From NCBI GenBank assembly GCA_905215555.1, contig CAJMQU010000002.1, positions 124,001-188,000 on the forward strand: a stretch of 64,000 nucleotides of DNA, in the 5' to 3' direction. The notes beneath the pieces were generated by a model. It ran no database searches. It saw nothing but the letters and a program-made list of their open reading frames with translations, and was not told where the DNA came from. A program made the position numbers and the translations under genes. Numbering within the stretch: position 1 is the first letter of the stretch; every line of letters begins with the position of its first letter. Of the stretch, positions 7,752-16,428 are shown one piece after another. The DNA comes from an uncultured bacterium. Lineage in GTDB: Bacteria; Bacteroidota; Bacteroidia; Bacteroidales; Bacteroidaceae.

Positions 7752-9371
7752 ATGAACCGAACATTCATAAAGCTTTTCTTTTGTCTGTGCATAGTGGCGG
7801 CGTTGCCGTCCTATGCCTATAATACTGTTCACTATTACTTCAGGACGGTAGACATTAGAAATGGTCTTTCGCAAAATTCTGTCAATCAGATTTTTCAGGA
7901 CAGGAAAGGCTTTATGTGGTTTGGTACTAAAGATGGCTTGAACCGTTATGATGGCCTGTCTTTCCGTGTTTATAACAACAAGAACTCTAATTTGGGAAGG
8001 AATTTCATAACGGCACTTTATGAAGATGCTGAAGGAAATATCTGGGTGGGAACGGACGAGGGAGTTTTCATTTATAATCCGGTATTGGACTCTTTTACTC
8101 CATTCAATCGTACAAGTGATAAGGGGACGGTTATTCGGGATTTTGTAACTATGATAAAGAGTGATGAACGGAATAATATCTGGATATCAGTTGAATATCA
8201 GGGGTTATTCTGTTACAACAATAGCGGACAACGACTGCAGAATTATCTTCATGAGCCTGAAACCCCTAATGTAACCCGATTCTGGCTGAGTGAAGATACT
8301 TTTTGGTTGGCGCTGCATGCTGATAATCTTTATTATGCAAAAGCTGGTTTTGAAACTCTGCACCCTTTCAAGGATGCGGATGGAAATGAAATATTCAAAG
8401 ATGATATTATCAATTGTCAGATCAATGGTCCGCATAACTGTATTTATGTAGCATCATTCAACGGACTGACTGAGATAAACTTCACGAATGGCAAAACCCG
8501 TAAGCTCTTGGATGCTTATGTACGTACATTGCAGTTTAAATCCGATGATGAATTGTGGGCAGGTACGGAAACGGGGTTGTATATATACAATTTGACCAAT
8601 GACCGGATTACTCATTTTAATTTTGATCCTGAAACAGAGAAAATTGTGCCATTTGAGCATCCTTTTATTTATAAGAATATTCATGCCCTTTGTCTGGATG
8701 GAGATGATTTGTGGGTAGGTACCTTTTCCGGGGGACTGAATAAGGTAAACCTGCACACTAGGCAGGTGAAGCATTATTCTAAAGGCAAAGATGAGAATTC
8801 CATGGTTGCTAATGATGTCTTCACGGTCTGTAAAACAACTATGGGAGATATATGGATAGGCACTACGTCCGGTTTGATGAAGTACAACCGTTCTTCCGAT
8901 AACTTCATGCATATCCCACAATTAGGAATTTTGTTTATTTATGATATCCTGGAAGACTTCAATGGGAATTTGTGGTTTGCCACTTTCTCAAACGGCATAT
9001 TTTGCTACAATACGCACACCAAACAGTGGAAAAGTTATCTTTCGGATGAGAAAGATCCAACTTCTCTTGCCTATAATAAAGTCATTTCTATTTATGAGGA
9101 CAGCAAAAAGCGTTTGTGGTTTATGACGATGGGAAAGGGTTTTTGCCGTTATAATCCGGAGACGGATAACTTTACGCGTTACGATACTTCGAATGGTCTT
9201 CCCAATAATACCGTCTATAAGATGGTCGAAGACAAGCGGGGAAACTTGTGGGTTACGAGCAATTATGGCCTTGTCTGTTTTAATCCACAGACCGATGCTA
9301 TGCATATATACACCAGAGCCAATGGATTGTTGAGTAATCTCCCTTTGTACAGGCTAACAGTATGGCGATGA
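7752..9371 (+). pseudogene. Hybrid two-component sensor (HTCS), decayed: signal peptide and shortened propeller only
   Basis: The N-terminal part of an HTCS. A signal peptide (MNRTFIKLFFCLCIVAALPS, starting at the ATG 7752 rather than GTG 7743) is followed by Reg_prop beta-propeller repeats such as GFMWFGTKDGLNRYDGLSF. Against the intact HTCS at 16429 two deletions stand out. One is in frame near 8618-8623 and removes the equivalent of 83 residues, including the conserved WVGSYFGG blade motif. The second, after GLLSN at about 9335, removes about 1.8 kb: the end of the propeller, Y_Y_Y, membrane helix, kinase and receiver. It also shifts the frame, so the product ends after SNLPLYRLTVWR. The DNA-binding domain survives as the next ORF. 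As it stands it could only be a soluble periplasmic propeller. Confidence 0.85.
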
Positions 9372-9694
9372 CTAAAGCGGATGAAAATTTTCTCAGAACA
9401 CTGAAAGAAGTGGTAGATGCTAATATACAAAATCCCGAATTCAATTTGGACGATATGGCGAGCCTGTTGAACATGAGCCGTTCCAGTCTTAACCGTAAAA
9501 TAAAGGGTATACTGGATATGACCCCGAATGATTACATCCGTCTGGAACGTTTGAAGAAAGCGGTACAATTGCTTAGGGAGGGAGACTGTCGGATAAATGA
9601 AGTCTGTTATATGACCGGTTTTAATACTCCTTCTTATTTTGCTAAATGCTTTCAAAAGCAATTTGGCGTTCTTCCTAAGGATTTTATAAAGTAA
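9362..9694 (+). CDS. Orphan AraC-type DNA-binding domain, remnant of the decayed HTCS
   Basis: A 110-aa ORF that equals the C-terminus of an HTCS: MTKADENFLRTLKEVVDANI opens the region, MASLLNMSRSSLNRKIKG is the first helix-turn-helix and CYMTGFNTPSYFAKCFQKQF the second. The intact paralogue ends with the same layout (ALTKADEEF to FGVLPKDFVS). Upstream of its ATG, bases 9336-9361 still encode SPFVQANS in this frame, which matches SPFVAVNT just before the AraC domain of the intact HTCS, so the reading frame was once continuous. The ATG overlaps the stop of the propeller ORF by 10 nt, which could allow coupled translation. Without its receiver it could bind DNA without signal control, or be silent. 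Confidence 0.75.
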   Translation: MAMTKADENFLRTLKEVVDANIQNPEFNLDDMASLLNMSRSSLNRKIKGILDMTPNDYIRLERLKKAVQLLREGDCRINEVCYMTGFNTPSYFAKCFQKQFGVLPKDFIK

Positions 9695-9712
9695 TATTGG
9701 GAAGATTGGTAC

Positions 9713-9772
9713 TATTTTTGCATTGTTTGGGTGGATATTTATATTTTATATTTTAAGGTTTAGCTAATTTTG
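9713..9772 (+). promoter_or_regulatory. Two candidate -7 boxes before the oxidoreductase operon
   Basis: TATTTTTG at 9713-9720 and TAATTTTG at 9765-9772 both match TAnnTTTG. A 10-bp palindrome, AAACCGGTTT, follows at 9811-9820 in the leader. Either box could start the oxidoreductase transcript at 9838. Confidence 0.4.
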
Positions 9773-9837
9773 GGCTGTTATTTCTATGATATTCTGTCTT
9801 AGAAGAGTTTAAACCGGTTTTATTTAAAGATCATATT

Positions 9838-11130
9838 ATGAAAGATGCATTAATCAGTAGGAGAGAGTTTCTGAAAGATATAGGAATACTTGGAGCCGGG
9901 GTGCTGTTGTCAGCAAGTCCTTGGCTTTCGGCTTTTTCGGAAGTAACGAAAACGTCTAACGAAAAATGCCGTCTTGCAATTATCGGCCCCGGATCAAGGG
10001 GGCGTTTTCTGATGAGTTTCCTGGTGCAGAATCCTAAGGTGGATATTGCGGCACTGTGTGATATCTATCAGCCTTCCATTGATAAGGGATTGGAATTGGC
10101 TCCAAAAGCCAAAGTGTATAAGGACTACCGTCGGATATTGGAAGATAAAGAGATTGATGCGGTATTGGTAGCTACTCCTCTTAATTCGCATTGTCAGATT
10201 GTGTTGGATGCCTTTGATGCCGGCAAGCATGTGTTCTGTGAGAAATCTATAGGTTTTACAATGGAAGAATGCTTCCGTATTTACAATAAACACATTAGTA
10301 CGGGCAAGATATTTTTCACTGGGCAACAACGTCTTTTCGATCCGAGATATATCAAGGTAATGGAGATGATACATGCGGGTACATTTGGTGAGATAAACGC
10401 TATCCGTACTTTCTGGAACCGGAATGGAGACTGGAGGCGGGAAGTGCCTTCACCCGACTTGGAACGTCTGATTAACTGGCGTCTGTATCGCGAATATTCC
10501 AAAGGATTGATGACCGAGTTGGCCTGTCACCAGTTGCAGATAGGAAGTTGGGCACTGCAAAAGCTTCCTGAGAAAGTGATGGGACATGGAGCCATCACTT
10601 ATTGGAAAGACGGTCGGGAAGTGTATGATAATGTAAGTTGTATATACGTATTTGATGATGGAGTGAAGATGACATTCGATTCTGTCATATCTAATAAATT
10701 CTATGGTTTGGAAGAACAAATCATGGGTAATTTGGGAACTGTGGAGCCGGAAAAAGGAAAATATTTCTTTGAAAGTGTGCCTCCTGCACCCGGATTCCTA
10801 CAAATGATCAATGATTGGGAAAATAAGGTATTTGATTCCCTACCCTTTGCCGGAACAAGCTGGGCGCCGGAAACTGCCAATGAAAACAAAGGAGAATTTA
10901 TTTTGGGAGAACGCCCCAAATCGGACGGTACTTCTTTATTGCTGGAAGCTTTTGTTGAGGCCGTCATTACCCGTAAACAGCCGGAGCGCATAGCCGAAGA
11001 GGGATATTATGCGAGTATGCTTTGTTTGTTGGGTGACCAGGCTTTGCAGGAAGGACGAGTACTCTCGTTCCCTGATGAATATAAAATAAACTATCTGAAT
11101 CATCAAGCTAAAACCTTTGAAGCCATATGA
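9838..11130 (+). CDS. Tat-exported Gfo/Idh/MocA family oxidoreductase (first)
   Basis: A 430-aa NAD(P)-dependent sugar oxidoreductase. The N-terminus is a twin-arginine signal (ISRREFLKDIGILGAGVLLS), so it should be exported already folded with its cofactor. The Rossmann domain begins at CRLAIIGPGSRGRFLMSFL; DAVLVATPLNSHCQIVLDAF and GKHVFCEKSIGFTMEEC carry the family EK motif (about residue 134). The C-terminal alpha/beta domain includes the conserved LMTELACHQLQIG stretch. The next gene overlaps by 4 bp (ATGA), so they are co-translated. With the second oxidoreductase and the DUF1080 protein it fits a 3-keto-glycoside pathway; the substrate is unknown. Confidence 0.85.
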   Translation: MKDALISRREFLKDIGILGAGVLLSASPWLSAFSEVTKTSNEKCRLAIIGPGSRGRFLMSFLVQNPKVDIAALCDIYQPSIDKGLELAPKAKVYKDYRRILEDKEIDAVLVATPLNSHCQIVLDAFDAGKHVFCEKSIGFTMEECFRIYNKHISTGKIFFTGQQRLFDPRYIKVMEMIHAGTFGEINAIRTFWNRNGDWRREVPSPDLERLINWRLYREYSKGLMTELACHQLQIGSWALQKLPEKVMGHGAITYWKDGREVYDNVSCIYVFDDGVKMTFDSVISNKFYGLEEQIMGNLGTVEPEKGKYFFESVPPAPGFLQMINDWENKVFDSLPFAGTSWAPETANENKGEFILGERPKSDGTSLLLEAFVEAVITRKQPERIAEEGYYASMLCLLGDQALQEGRVLSFPDEYKINYLNHQAKTFEAI

Positions 11131-11378
11131 AAAATACGATCATTACCGCCCACCGGAAAAAAATAGAATTGTTGACTTTACTGGTATGCTTTGTTATTGG
11201 TAATCTGGCAAACCTATATGCAATAATTTCCTATAAGACCCCTTTCTCGGAAATGCTGACTTCTATCTTTTATGTCCTTGCATTTTCGTGCGTACTTTAT
11301 GTCTTTTGGACCATTTTGCGCCTTTTGTTTTATGGGATAAGAAACCTGTTTTTACGCAGAAAGAATGAAGAAATATAA
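11127..11378 (+). CDS. Small two-helix membrane protein
   Basis: An 83-aa protein with two predicted membrane helices (LLTLLVCFVIGNLANLYAII and IFYVLAFSCVLYVFWTILRL) and a basic C-terminal tail (RNLFLRRKNEEI). It overlaps the preceding oxidoreductase by 4 bp and lies 35 bp before the second one, so it belongs to the same operon. I recognise no family. Its place between two exported oxidoreductases suggests a membrane anchor or assembly partner for them, which is inference only. Confidence 0.7.
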   Translation: MKNTIITAHRKKIELLTLLVCFVIGNLANLYAIISYKTPFSEMLTSIFYVLAFSCVLYVFWTILRLLFYGIRNLFLRRKNEEI

Positions 11379-11413
11379 ATGAAATTCAGTAACTTAATTA
11401 ATACCATTGGAAT

Positions 11414-12832
11414 ATGACAACACGAAGAGATTTTTTGAAGACCATGACCATGGCCTCTGCCGGATTGGCATTCGGTGCGGGTGACATACTGGGGGCTCCT
11501 ACTTTTGCATCGCAAAAGAAAGTGACGGATAAAGTGAAGATTGCTTATATCGGTATCGGAAACCGTGGCGAACAGATTATCGGTGATTTTGCACGTACCG
11601 GTATGGTCGAAGTTGTGGCTTTGTGCGATGTTGATATGGGGGCTCCCCATACTCAGAAAGTTATGAATCTGTATCCCAAGGCAAAACGCTTCCGCGATTT
11701 CCGCCAGATGTTTGACAAAGCGGGTAATGATTTTGATGCGGTAGCCATAGCGACGCCCGATCACTCTCATTTTCCCATCAGTATGCTGGCCTTGGCATCG
11801 GGTAAACATGTATATGTAGAGAAGCCTCTGGCGCGTACTTTCTATGAAGGTGAGTTGCTGATGCAGGCTGCCATGAAGCGCCCTAATCTGGCCACACAAG
11901 TAGGTAATCAGGGACATTCGGAAGCCAACTATTTCCAGTTCAAAGCGTGGATGGATGCCGGTATCATCAAGGATGTGACGGCTGTGACGGCGCACATGAA
12001 CAACCCCCGCCGTTGGCATAAATGGGATACAAACATCTATAAATTTCCTTCAGGACAACAACTGCCGAAGGATATGGATTGGGATACCTGGCTGGGAGCC
12101 GCTCCCTATCATGAATATAATAAAGATTATCACCTGGGACAGTGGCGTTGCTGGTACGACTTTGGAATGGGCTGTCTAGGTGACTGGGGCGCACATATCC
12201 TAGATACGGTACATGAGTTTCTGGAGTTGGGATTGCCGTATGAAGTCAGCATGCAGTATGCCAACGGACATAATGACTACTTTTATCCTTACTCTTCCAC
12301 TATCTTGTTCCGCTTCCCGCAGCGTAAGGGTATGCCGCCGGTTGATATCACTTGGTATGACGGTCTGGATAACCTTCCTCCTATTCCTGCCGGTTATGGC
12401 GTATCCGGACTTGACCCCAATATTCCTTCTACGAACCAGGGAGATACACCTGCTTCCAAGTTGAATCCCGGAAAAATCATTTATACAAAGGATTTGATAT
12501 TTAAGGGTGGTAGCCATGGCAGTACGCTCTCCATCATCCCTGAGGAGAAAGCTAAGGAAATGGCGGATAAATTACCGGAAGTGCCTAAGAGTTCGTCGAA
12601 TCACTTCGAGAACTTCCTGCTAGCCTGTATGGGAAAAGAAAAGACCCGTTCTCCGTTTGAAATAAACGGTGTGTTGGGGCAGGTGTTCTCTTTGGGTGTA
12701 ATTGCACAGCGCCTCAATACGCAGATATTCTTTGATCCCCGTACGAAGCAGATTACGAATAATGAATTTGCGAATGCGATGTTGGCTGCTGTGCCGCCAC
12801 GTAAGGGATGGGATGAGTTCTATAAACTATAA
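11414..12832 (+). CDS. Tat-exported Gfo/Idh/MocA family oxidoreductase (second)
   Basis: A 472-aa protein with a clear twin-arginine signal (MTTRRDFLKTMTMASAGLAF). The NAD(P)-binding fold begins at VKIAYIGIGNRGEQIIGDF. The family motifs DAVAIATPDHSHFPISMLAL and GKHVYVEKPLARTFYEGELL (catalytic-site EKP near residue 137) follow, then the substrate domain with GCLGDWGAHILDTVHEFLEL. This His-bearing GAHILD segment is typical of the subgroup acting on glycosides. It is only distantly related to the first oxidoreductase, so the two probably act on different positions or substrates. The DUF1080 gene follows after 31 bp. Confidence 0.88.
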   Translation: MTTRRDFLKTMTMASAGLAFGAGDILGAPTFASQKKVTDKVKIAYIGIGNRGEQIIGDFARTGMVEVVALCDVDMGAPHTQKVMNLYPKAKRFRDFRQMFDKAGNDFDAVAIATPDHSHFPISMLALASGKHVYVEKPLARTFYEGELLMQAAMKRPNLATQVGNQGHSEANYFQFKAWMDAGIIKDVTAVTAHMNNPRRWHKWDTNIYKFPSGQQLPKDMDWDTWLGAAPYHEYNKDYHLGQWRCWYDFGMGCLGDWGAHILDTVHEFLELGLPYEVSMQYANGHNDYFYPYSSTILFRFPQRKGMPPVDITWYDGLDNLPPIPAGYGVSGLDPNIPSTNQGDTPASKLNPGKIIYTKDLIFKGGSHGSTLSIIPEEKAKEMADKLPEVPKSSSNHFENFLLACMGKEKTRSPFEINGVLGQVFSLGVIAQRLNTQIFFDPRTKQITNNEFANAMLAAVPPRKGWDEFYKL

Positions 12833-12863
12833 TATTAAATAATCGATTAAAAGAAATATCAGT

Positions 12864-14204
12864 ATGAAGAAGAATTATTTGTTGCTTTTACTTTTGTTTT
12901 GTACGTCTGTGGTTTCAGCACAGAATTGGGAACCTCTTTTCAATGGCAAGAATCTGAGCGGATGGAAGAAACTGAATGGTAAAGCCGAATATAAGGTCGT
13001 GGATGGAGCTATTGTAGGCGTTTCCAAGATGGGAACGCCTAACACGTTTTTGGCTACAAAGAAAACGTATGGTGACTTTATCCTGGAGTTTGATTTCAAG
13101 ATAGACGATGGATTGAACTCCGGCGTACAGTTGCGCAGTGAAAGCAAGAAAGACTATCAGAAAGGTCGTGTACATGGTTATCAGTTTGAAATTGATCCTT
13201 CAAAGCGTGCATGGTCGGGTGGTATTTATGATGAGGCCCGTCGTAACTGGCTTTATCCTTTGACACAGAATCCGACTGCTAAAACAGCTTTCAAGAACAA
13301 TGAATGGAACAAAGCACGCATCGAAGCTGTGGGCAATTCTATTGCTACATGGATCAACGGAGTGCCCTGTGCTAACATTTGGGACGATATGACTCCTGTC
13401 GGTTTCATTGCTCTGCAAGTGCATGCCATCGGTAATGCGGCTGATGAAGGAAAGACTGTCAGTTGGAAGAATATCCGTATCTGCACTACGGATGTAGAAC
13501 GCTATCAGACTGCTCAGAAAGCACCGGAAATAAATGTGATTGCCAACACAATCTCTCCGAACGAAGCGAACGAAGGTTGGGCACTCCTTTGGGATGGCAA
13601 GACTTCTGAAGGCTGGAGAGGAGCGAAACTGAACTCTTTCCCCGAAAAAGGCTGGAAGATGGAAAATGGTATTTTGAAAGTGATGAAAAGCGGTGGTGCG
13701 GAATCTGCTAACGGTGGTGACATCGTAACAACCAAGAAGTACAAGAACTTCATTTTGAAAGTAGATTTCAAGATTACTGAAGGTGCCAATAGCGGTGTGA
13801 AATATTTCGTGAATCCTGATATGAATAAAGGAGCCGGTTCGGCTATCGGTTGTGAGTTTCAGATTCTTGACGATGACAAGCATCCCGATGCTAAGTTGGG
13901 TGTAAAGGGTAACCGTAAATTGGGTTCGCTTTACGATTTGATTCCTGCTCCGGAAGACAAGCCTTTCAATAAGAAAGACTTCAATACGGCTATGATTATC
14001 GTAAAAGGCAATCATGTAGAGCATTGGCTGAATGGTGTGAAACTCATTGAATACACGCGTCAGAATGAGATGTGGAATGCATTGGTGGCTTATAGCAAGT
14101 ACAAAAACTGGCCTAACTTTGGTAATTCGGAGTCCGGTAACATCCTTTTGCAAGATCATGGGGATGAGGTCTGGTTCAAGAATATCAAGATTAAGGAGTT
14201 ATAA
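12864..14204 (+). CDS. Secreted double DUF1080 (3-keto-disaccharide hydrolase-like) protein
   Basis: A 446-aa protein with a signal peptide ending in SVVSAQ (about residue 20) and two tandem DUF1080 jelly-roll domains. The first (about 22-208) starts WEPLFNGKNLSGWKK and contains FDFKIDDGLNSGVQLRSES. The second (about 238-446) starts WALLWDGKTSEGWRGAK and contains DFKITEGANSGVKYFVNP. DUF1080 proteins act on 3-oxidised glycosides, by hydrolysis or elimination/hydration, after a Gfo/Idh/MocA enzyme has made the ketone. The two domains may be a lyase and a hydratase half, or one may only bind sugar. A strong terminator follows. Confidence 0.85.
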   Translation: MKKNYLLLLLLFCTSVVSAQNWEPLFNGKNLSGWKKLNGKAEYKVVDGAIVGVSKMGTPNTFLATKKTYGDFILEFDFKIDDGLNSGVQLRSESKKDYQKGRVHGYQFEIDPSKRAWSGGIYDEARRNWLYPLTQNPTAKTAFKNNEWNKARIEAVGNSIATWINGVPCANIWDDMTPVGFIALQVHAIGNAADEGKTVSWKNIRICTTDVERYQTAQKAPEINVIANTISPNEANEGWALLWDGKTSEGWRGAKLNSFPEKGWKMENGILKVMKSGGAESANGGDIVTTKKYKNFILKVDFKITEGANSGVKYFVNPDMNKGAGSAIGCEFQILDDDKHPDAKLGVKGNRKLGSLYDLIPAPEDKPFNKKDFNTAMIIVKGNHVEHWLNGVKLIEYTRQNEMWNALVAYSKYKNWPNFGNSESGNILLQDHGDEVWFKNIKIKEL

Positions 14205-14221
14205 TTAATATTATGTCTTAG

Positions 14222-14257
14222 AAAAGGCAAGTTGCAGGTATTTGTGGCTTGCCTTTT
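14222..14257 (+). terminator. Rho-independent terminator after the DUF1080 gene
   Basis: AAAAGGCAAG (14222-14231) pairs perfectly with CTTGCCTTTT (14248-14257) around a 16-nt loop, followed by CGCTTTTTCTC. It ends the oxidoreductase-DUF1080 transcript 18 bp after the stop codon, so the following ApbE-like gene needs a promoter or read-through. Confidence 0.8.
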
Positions 14258-14290
14258 CGCTTTTTCTCAAAGAAACGCAGACTTTAGACA

Positions 14291-15136
14291 ATGTCGAATG
14301 TGATTCAACATCTCTATAAATTCTCAACCTCCCATGGCGGAGTGCTTTATGCTTGGTTTTCATCAATGCATACGCGCGTTGATATTGTGTTGTGCGGCAA
14401 GCAGGGTGAAGAGGCCCTGATGCTTGTGGTCAATGTTGTTTATGAGATGCTGTGTCGTCTAGAGAAGATGGCCAATTATTATGATGCAGATAGTGAGCTG
14501 GGCAGATTGAACCGTACTGCTGCTGTATGCCCGCAACCAGTCAGTCGGGAGCTTTATGATATGCTCTCTTTCTGTGTAAATTGTTACACCCGTACCGATG
14601 GATGCTTTGATGTTACTGTTCATTCGGCTAATCATACGTCCGACTCAATCCGTAATATCCGACTCTCACCTCAGGAACATACTCTTTATTTTTCGCAGTT
14701 CGGGGTAACAATCAATCTTTCCGGCTTTCTGAAAGGGTATGCTTTGGAGAAAATACGTAATCTGCTGCAACATTATGAAGTGGAAGATGCGTTGGTTAAT
14801 ATGGGGAATAGCTCTGTATTGGCTTTAGGACATCACCCTATGGCTGATGGGTGGAAGATTGACTTCGGCCAAGCTGTAGTCTCACAACTAAAAGGACCCT
14901 CGGAACTGCTTCTTCAAAATGAATGCCTTACTACTTCGGGCAACGATTCACATGAACGGAAACACATCATCAACCCTCAGAACGGAAAATTGGTAGAGGG
15001 AAAAAGAGAGGTTGCAGTCATTACGGCAAATGGAGCTGTAGGCGAGGTGTTGTCGACCAGCCTATTTGTTGCTGACTCTCGTCAGCGGAAGTTTTTGGAA
15101 ATGGAGTTCCGTCCGCGTTTGATTCTTGATCTTTAA
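14291..15136 (+). CDS. Divergent ApbE-family protein (FAD:protein FMN transferase-like)
   Basis: A 281-aa protein with the ApbE pattern but altered key positions. SSMHTRVDIVL stands for the usual AMGT start, LSGFLKGYALEKI for GGIAKGYAVD, ALVNMGNSSVLALG for NxGG, HIINPQNGK for HIxDPxTG (Asp replaced by Asn) and VGEVLSTSLFVAD for the metal site ADALSTALFV. No signal peptide or lipobox is visible, so it would be cytoplasmic, unlike most ApbE proteins, which flavinylate exported targets. Activity is therefore uncertain. Its position after the oxidoreductase/DUF1080 group hints at a flavin link, but no target motif is obvious in the neighbours. Confidence 0.7.
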   Translation: MSNVIQHLYKFSTSHGGVLYAWFSSMHTRVDIVLCGKQGEEALMLVVNVVYEMLCRLEKMANYYDADSELGRLNRTAAVCPQPVSRELYDMLSFCVNCYTRTDGCFDVTVHSANHTSDSIRNIRLSPQEHTLYFSQFGVTINLSGFLKGYALEKIRNLLQHYEVEDALVNMGNSSVLALGHHPMADGWKIDFGQAVVSQLKGPSELLLQNECLTTSGNDSHERKHIINPQNGKLVEGKREVAVITANGAVGEVLSTSLFVADSRQRKFLEMEFRPRLILDL

Positions 15137-15325
15137 TACTCTTTTCACGAATATTCTCATTTTCTGGTTCATTACTTCACTAATTTTTTATATTTCTCCG
15201 TCCATAGGCGGATAGTGGGTGAAGAAACCTGGAAAAAAATACCCTTCTTTGAGCTTCATCACCTTTACTTGATAACAAGCATAGTTTTGCGTCGAGACAA
15301 ACAATGTTCCGGATACTGACATTGC

Positions 15326-16231
15326 TTGGGTTCCCCTAAAAAAGAGACGGACGATGCGGTTGCCAATGAGGTGAAGGCTCCTGTCTCTTTGGGTGATCCT
15401 TTTATCATGCTATGCGACGGGGTCTATTATGCCTATGGTACCTGTTCGGCTGAAGGCATCGAAGTCTATACTTCTGATGACTTGCTGACCTGGAAGTACA
15501 AAGGACTGGCTTTAAATAAGAAGGATTCTTGGGCGGACCGTTGGTTCTGGGCTCCCGAAGTCTATGCTGTGAACGGGAAATGCTATATGTACTATTCGGC
15601 AGATGAACATATTTGCGTGGCGGTTGCTGATTCTCCCGCCGGACCGTTTGTTCAAGATAAGAAAGAGCCGATGATTGCTGATGAAAAGTGCATTGACAAC
15701 TCTTTGTTCATAGATGATGACGGTACGCCTTATCTCACTTTCGTGCGATTCAATGACGGCAATAATATTTGGATTGCAGAGTTGGAAAAGGATCTTGTCA
15801 CTATCAAAAAAGAGACAATGCATCCGTGCCTCCATGTCTCTCAGGAATGGGAGGAAGTATGGCCTCGTGTGAATGAAGGTTCCTTTATCGTTAAGCATAA
15901 TGGACTCTACTATATGTCTTATTCCGCAAATAGTTATGAGAGCCCGTTCTATGGCGTAGGTTGTGCCACGGCTACCGATTTGATGGGCACCTGGACTAAG
16001 TATGATGAAAACCCTTTGTTGCAGAAACCCGGCGAACTGGTAGGAGTGGGACATAGTGCCATGTTTACTGATAAGGCGGGTAAACTCCGTATTGTTTATC
16101 ATGCCCATAAGGACAAGAATAAAATTCATCCGCGTGCCATGTACATCGGAGAGGTCTCTTTTGCGAATGTCGATGGAATGGACCGCATGAGAATTAGCGA
16201 AGAGTATATAACTCCTGAGTTAGTAAAGTAA
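15326..16231 (+). CDS. GH43 family glycosidase, signal peptide lost
   Basis: A five-bladed propeller enzyme of about 300 aa. The catalytic set is intact: Asp in SLGDPFIMLCDGVYYAYGTC, Asp in CIDNSLFIDDDGTPYLTFVR and Glu in VNEGSFIVKHNGLYYMSYSA. The only start in frame is TTG at 15326. Just before it the frame reads stop-His-Cys-Leu-Gly-Ser, so the Cys looks like the lipobox of a former lipoprotein. A nearby ATG at 15304 is in another frame and stops after MFRILTLLGFP. I infer that the signal peptide was lost by a frameshift or deletion. The product may be unexported or not made. The substrate (arabinoside or xyloside) is not readable. Confidence 0.7.
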   Translation: MGSPKKETDDAVANEVKAPVSLGDPFIMLCDGVYYAYGTCSAEGIEVYTSDDLLTWKYKGLALNKKDSWADRWFWAPEVYAVNGKCYMYYSADEHICVAVADSPAGPFVQDKKEPMIADEKCIDNSLFIDDDGTPYLTFVRFNDGNNIWIAELEKDLVTIKKETMHPCLHVSQEWEEVWPRVNEGSFIVKHNGLYYMSYSANSYESPFYGVGCATATDLMGTWTKYDENPLLQKPGELVGVGHSAMFTDKAGKLRIVYHAHKDKNKIHPRAMYIGEVSFANVDGMDRMRISEEYITPELVK

Positions 16232-16392
16232 TGGCGCAGGCTATCCGGATTTCCGTTTACTATGGAATGAAATAGATACAGAAGGGCGATAAATGATAAT
16301 CAGGGCGTACTTCTCCTGCATTTGCAACTGCAAAAGAGACGGAATTTTTATTTATTGAAATATTTCTCTTGTCGTTTGTTGTCAAATAGAGC

Positions 16393-16400
16393 TATATTTG
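16393..16400 (+). promoter_or_regulatory. Candidate -7 box for the intact HTCS
   Basis: TATATTTG matches TAnnTTTG and lies 28 bp before the ATG at 16429. A TTTG occurs upstream, but its spacing (14 bp) is shorter than usual. Confidence 0.45.
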
Positions 16401-16428
16401 GCACACGAATCTATATAAGAACACAAAG

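Noticed and set aside
13200..14159. 319-aa open frame on the minus strand
   Set aside because: It lies wholly inside the double DUF1080 gene on the other strand and has no recognisable domain or signal; a shadow of a long gene.
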